From: Gammaproteobacteria bacterium
Lineage (GTDB): Bacteria > Pseudomonadota > Gammaproteobacteria > Pseudomonadales > JAHEGP01
Direction: 5' to 3'
Assembly (NCBI GenBank): GCA_030618705.1
Contig: JAUXCW010000007.1
Span: 1-32,274 of the forward strand
Length of the DNA: 32,274 nt
A model generated the notes under the pieces. That model was not told the origin of the DNA and did not search any database. It saw only the letters and a program-made list of their open reading frames with translations. Below are positions 31,514 through 32,274 of the stretch, piece by piece. The first letter of the stretch is position 1. Each line of letters begins with the position of its first letter. The position numbers were made by a program, and so were the translations under genes.

Positions 31514-32274
31514 ATGTCCGTATTAACGCTTGAACAACTCTCCAGGCTCAACCCCTTCAACGAAATGTCCGAGAATCTGTGCAAACAGATGCTGGCCAAG
31601 GCCGAGGTTATCTTCTATGAGCCCGGCGGGGCCATACTGCGCAAAAACCAGCAGAGCGATTACCATCACTACCTGATCAAGGGCGGCCTGGAAGTGCGCT
31701 CGTCATTCTTCGAGCGTTTCAACTTCGAATACAACGATCCACGCGCCATCTATCCACTGGAAAATATGGCGGGCCGCGGAGCGCAAGTCACCGCCCAGAG
31801 CAAGTGCCGTGTCGTCCGCTTCGCCCTCGCCGATATCGACCGGGTCACCAGCGCCGAGCCCCTGCCGGACTATAAACTCGACACCAACACCAAGGATCAG
31901 CTGGACAACGCCTACGTGGTAGAGGACGACTCGCTCAACGCCGACTGGATGTCCGGCTTTCTGCACTCCCCGCTGGTTAATCACGTCTCCGCCAGGGATA
32001 TCCAGCTCCTGCTTACCCACATCGAGGATATCGAGTACACAGCCGGGGCGACTGTGGTGACGGCGGGAAGCTTTGGCGAATACTTTTATGTGGTCAAAAG
32101 TGGCCTGGCGGTGGTAAAAACCGACCCCAGGGGGCCCTACGCGGGCAAGGAATTCAGCCTGATGCCAGGCAGCTATTTTGGCGAGGAAGCCCTGGTGGCC
32201 AACACCACCCGTAACGCCGAGGTCTATATGGAGACCGCCGGGGTACTGGGCCAGATAAACCAACAGACGTTTAA
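31514..32274 (+). CDS. Protein with two cyclic-nucleotide-binding (cNMP) domains, 3' end outside the window
   Basis: The frame is open from the ATG at 31514 to the end of the window (253 codons) with no stop. The start has AGGTG about nine bases upstream. The peptide begins MSVLTLEQLSRLNPFNEMSE and contains a divergent first cNMP/CRP-like beta-roll (about 10-115, with FYEPGGAILRKNQQSDYHHY and IKGGLEVR). After a linker, a second, more canonical domain starts near residue 155 (LLLTHIEDIEYTAGATVVTA, YFYVVKSGLAVV, then PGSYFGEEALVANTTRNAEV). GSYFGEEAL is the typical phosphate-binding cassette position, though the Arg after it is only at TTRNAEV. A C-terminal domain may follow. The architecture recalls eukaryotic PKA regulatory subunits and bacterial signalling proteins. 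Confidence 0.8.
   Translation, partial: MSVLTLEQLSRLNPFNEMSENLCKQMLAKAEVIFYEPGGAILRKNQQSDYHHYLIKGGLEVRSSFFERFNFEYNDPRAIYPLENMAGRGAQVTAQSKCRVVRFALADIDRVTSAEPLPDYKLDTNTKDQLDNAYVVEDDSLNADWMSGFLHSPLVNHVSARDIQLLLTHIEDIEYTAGATVVTAGSFGEYFYVVKSGLAVVKTDPRGPYAGKEFSLMPGSYFGEEALVANTTRNAEVYMETAGVLGQINQQTF

Noticed and set aside
31703-32263. 186-residue minus frame near the right edge
   Set aside because: Opposite strand of the cNMP-domain gene, which shows GSYFGEEAL and other family stretches on the plus strand.

Overview
The window is a gene-dense, single-copy stretch of a gammaproteobacterial chromosome of moderately high GC. Gene content and order (ftsY-ftsE-ftsX-rpoH; rsmD-coaD-ferredoxin-mutM; rpmB-rpmG, radC, coaBC, algC, argB, slmA, pyrE, crc, rph, yicC, gmk, rpoZ, spoT, ridA, recG, rubredoxin reductase) closely follow two blocks known from Pseudomonas and its marine relatives. 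A Crc-like protein beside pyrE and a long membrane-anchored AlgC point to a Pseudomonadales/Cellvibrionales-type organism. Genus is not resolvable from this window. No tRNA, rRNA, CRISPR array, insertion sequence, integrase or phage gene was seen, and no gene-free gap exceeds 300 bases.

Layout. 1-4182, minus strand: ftsY, ftsE, ftsX (signal recognition particle receptor and divisome ABC complex), then rpoH, then the first codons of a DUF423 membrane protein. A perfect CIRCE operator lies in the rpoH leader, and a 199-bp nested palindrome lies between rpoH and the DUF423 gene. 4286-5680, plus: rsmD, coaD and a YfhL-type ferredoxin, closed by a strong hairpin. 5730-7018, minus: a small exported protein and mutM. 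7171-9138, plus: an orphan hydantoinase/oxoprolinase A-type protein that converges on rpmB-rpmG (minus). radC (minus) diverges from a plus-strand run of coaBC, algC, argB and slmA. pyrE plus a DUF4124 coiled-coil protein (minus) diverge from crc (plus). rph (minus) converges on crc and diverges from yicC, gmk, rpoZ, spoT, ridA and recG (plus). 25870-29955, minus: a rubredoxin-rubredoxin reductase fusion, a dicarboxylate/amino-acid symporter, an exported protein of unknown family and a GNAT acetyltransferase. 30237 to the end, plus: a FemAB-like (DUF482) protein and a truncated tandem cyclic-nucleotide-binding-domain protein.

Most genes are housekeeping: protein targeting and division (ftsYEX, slmA), heat shock and stringent response (rpoH, spoT, rpoZ), CoA synthesis (coaBC, coaD), nucleotide and arginine synthesis (pyrE, gmk, argB), RNA processing (rph, yicC, rsmD), DNA repair (mutM, recG, radC), and sugar phosphate supply for exopolysaccharide or LPS (algC).

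I found no clear multi-gene undescribed system. The most notable signals are regulatory or structural: the CIRCE site on rpoH, the nested palindromic element, a Q-for-R change in the SpoT synthetase RXKD motif, a strongly degenerate Crc, a 21-bp repeat in the rpoZ tail, the absence of dut between coaBC and algC, and the rubredoxin-reductase fusion.
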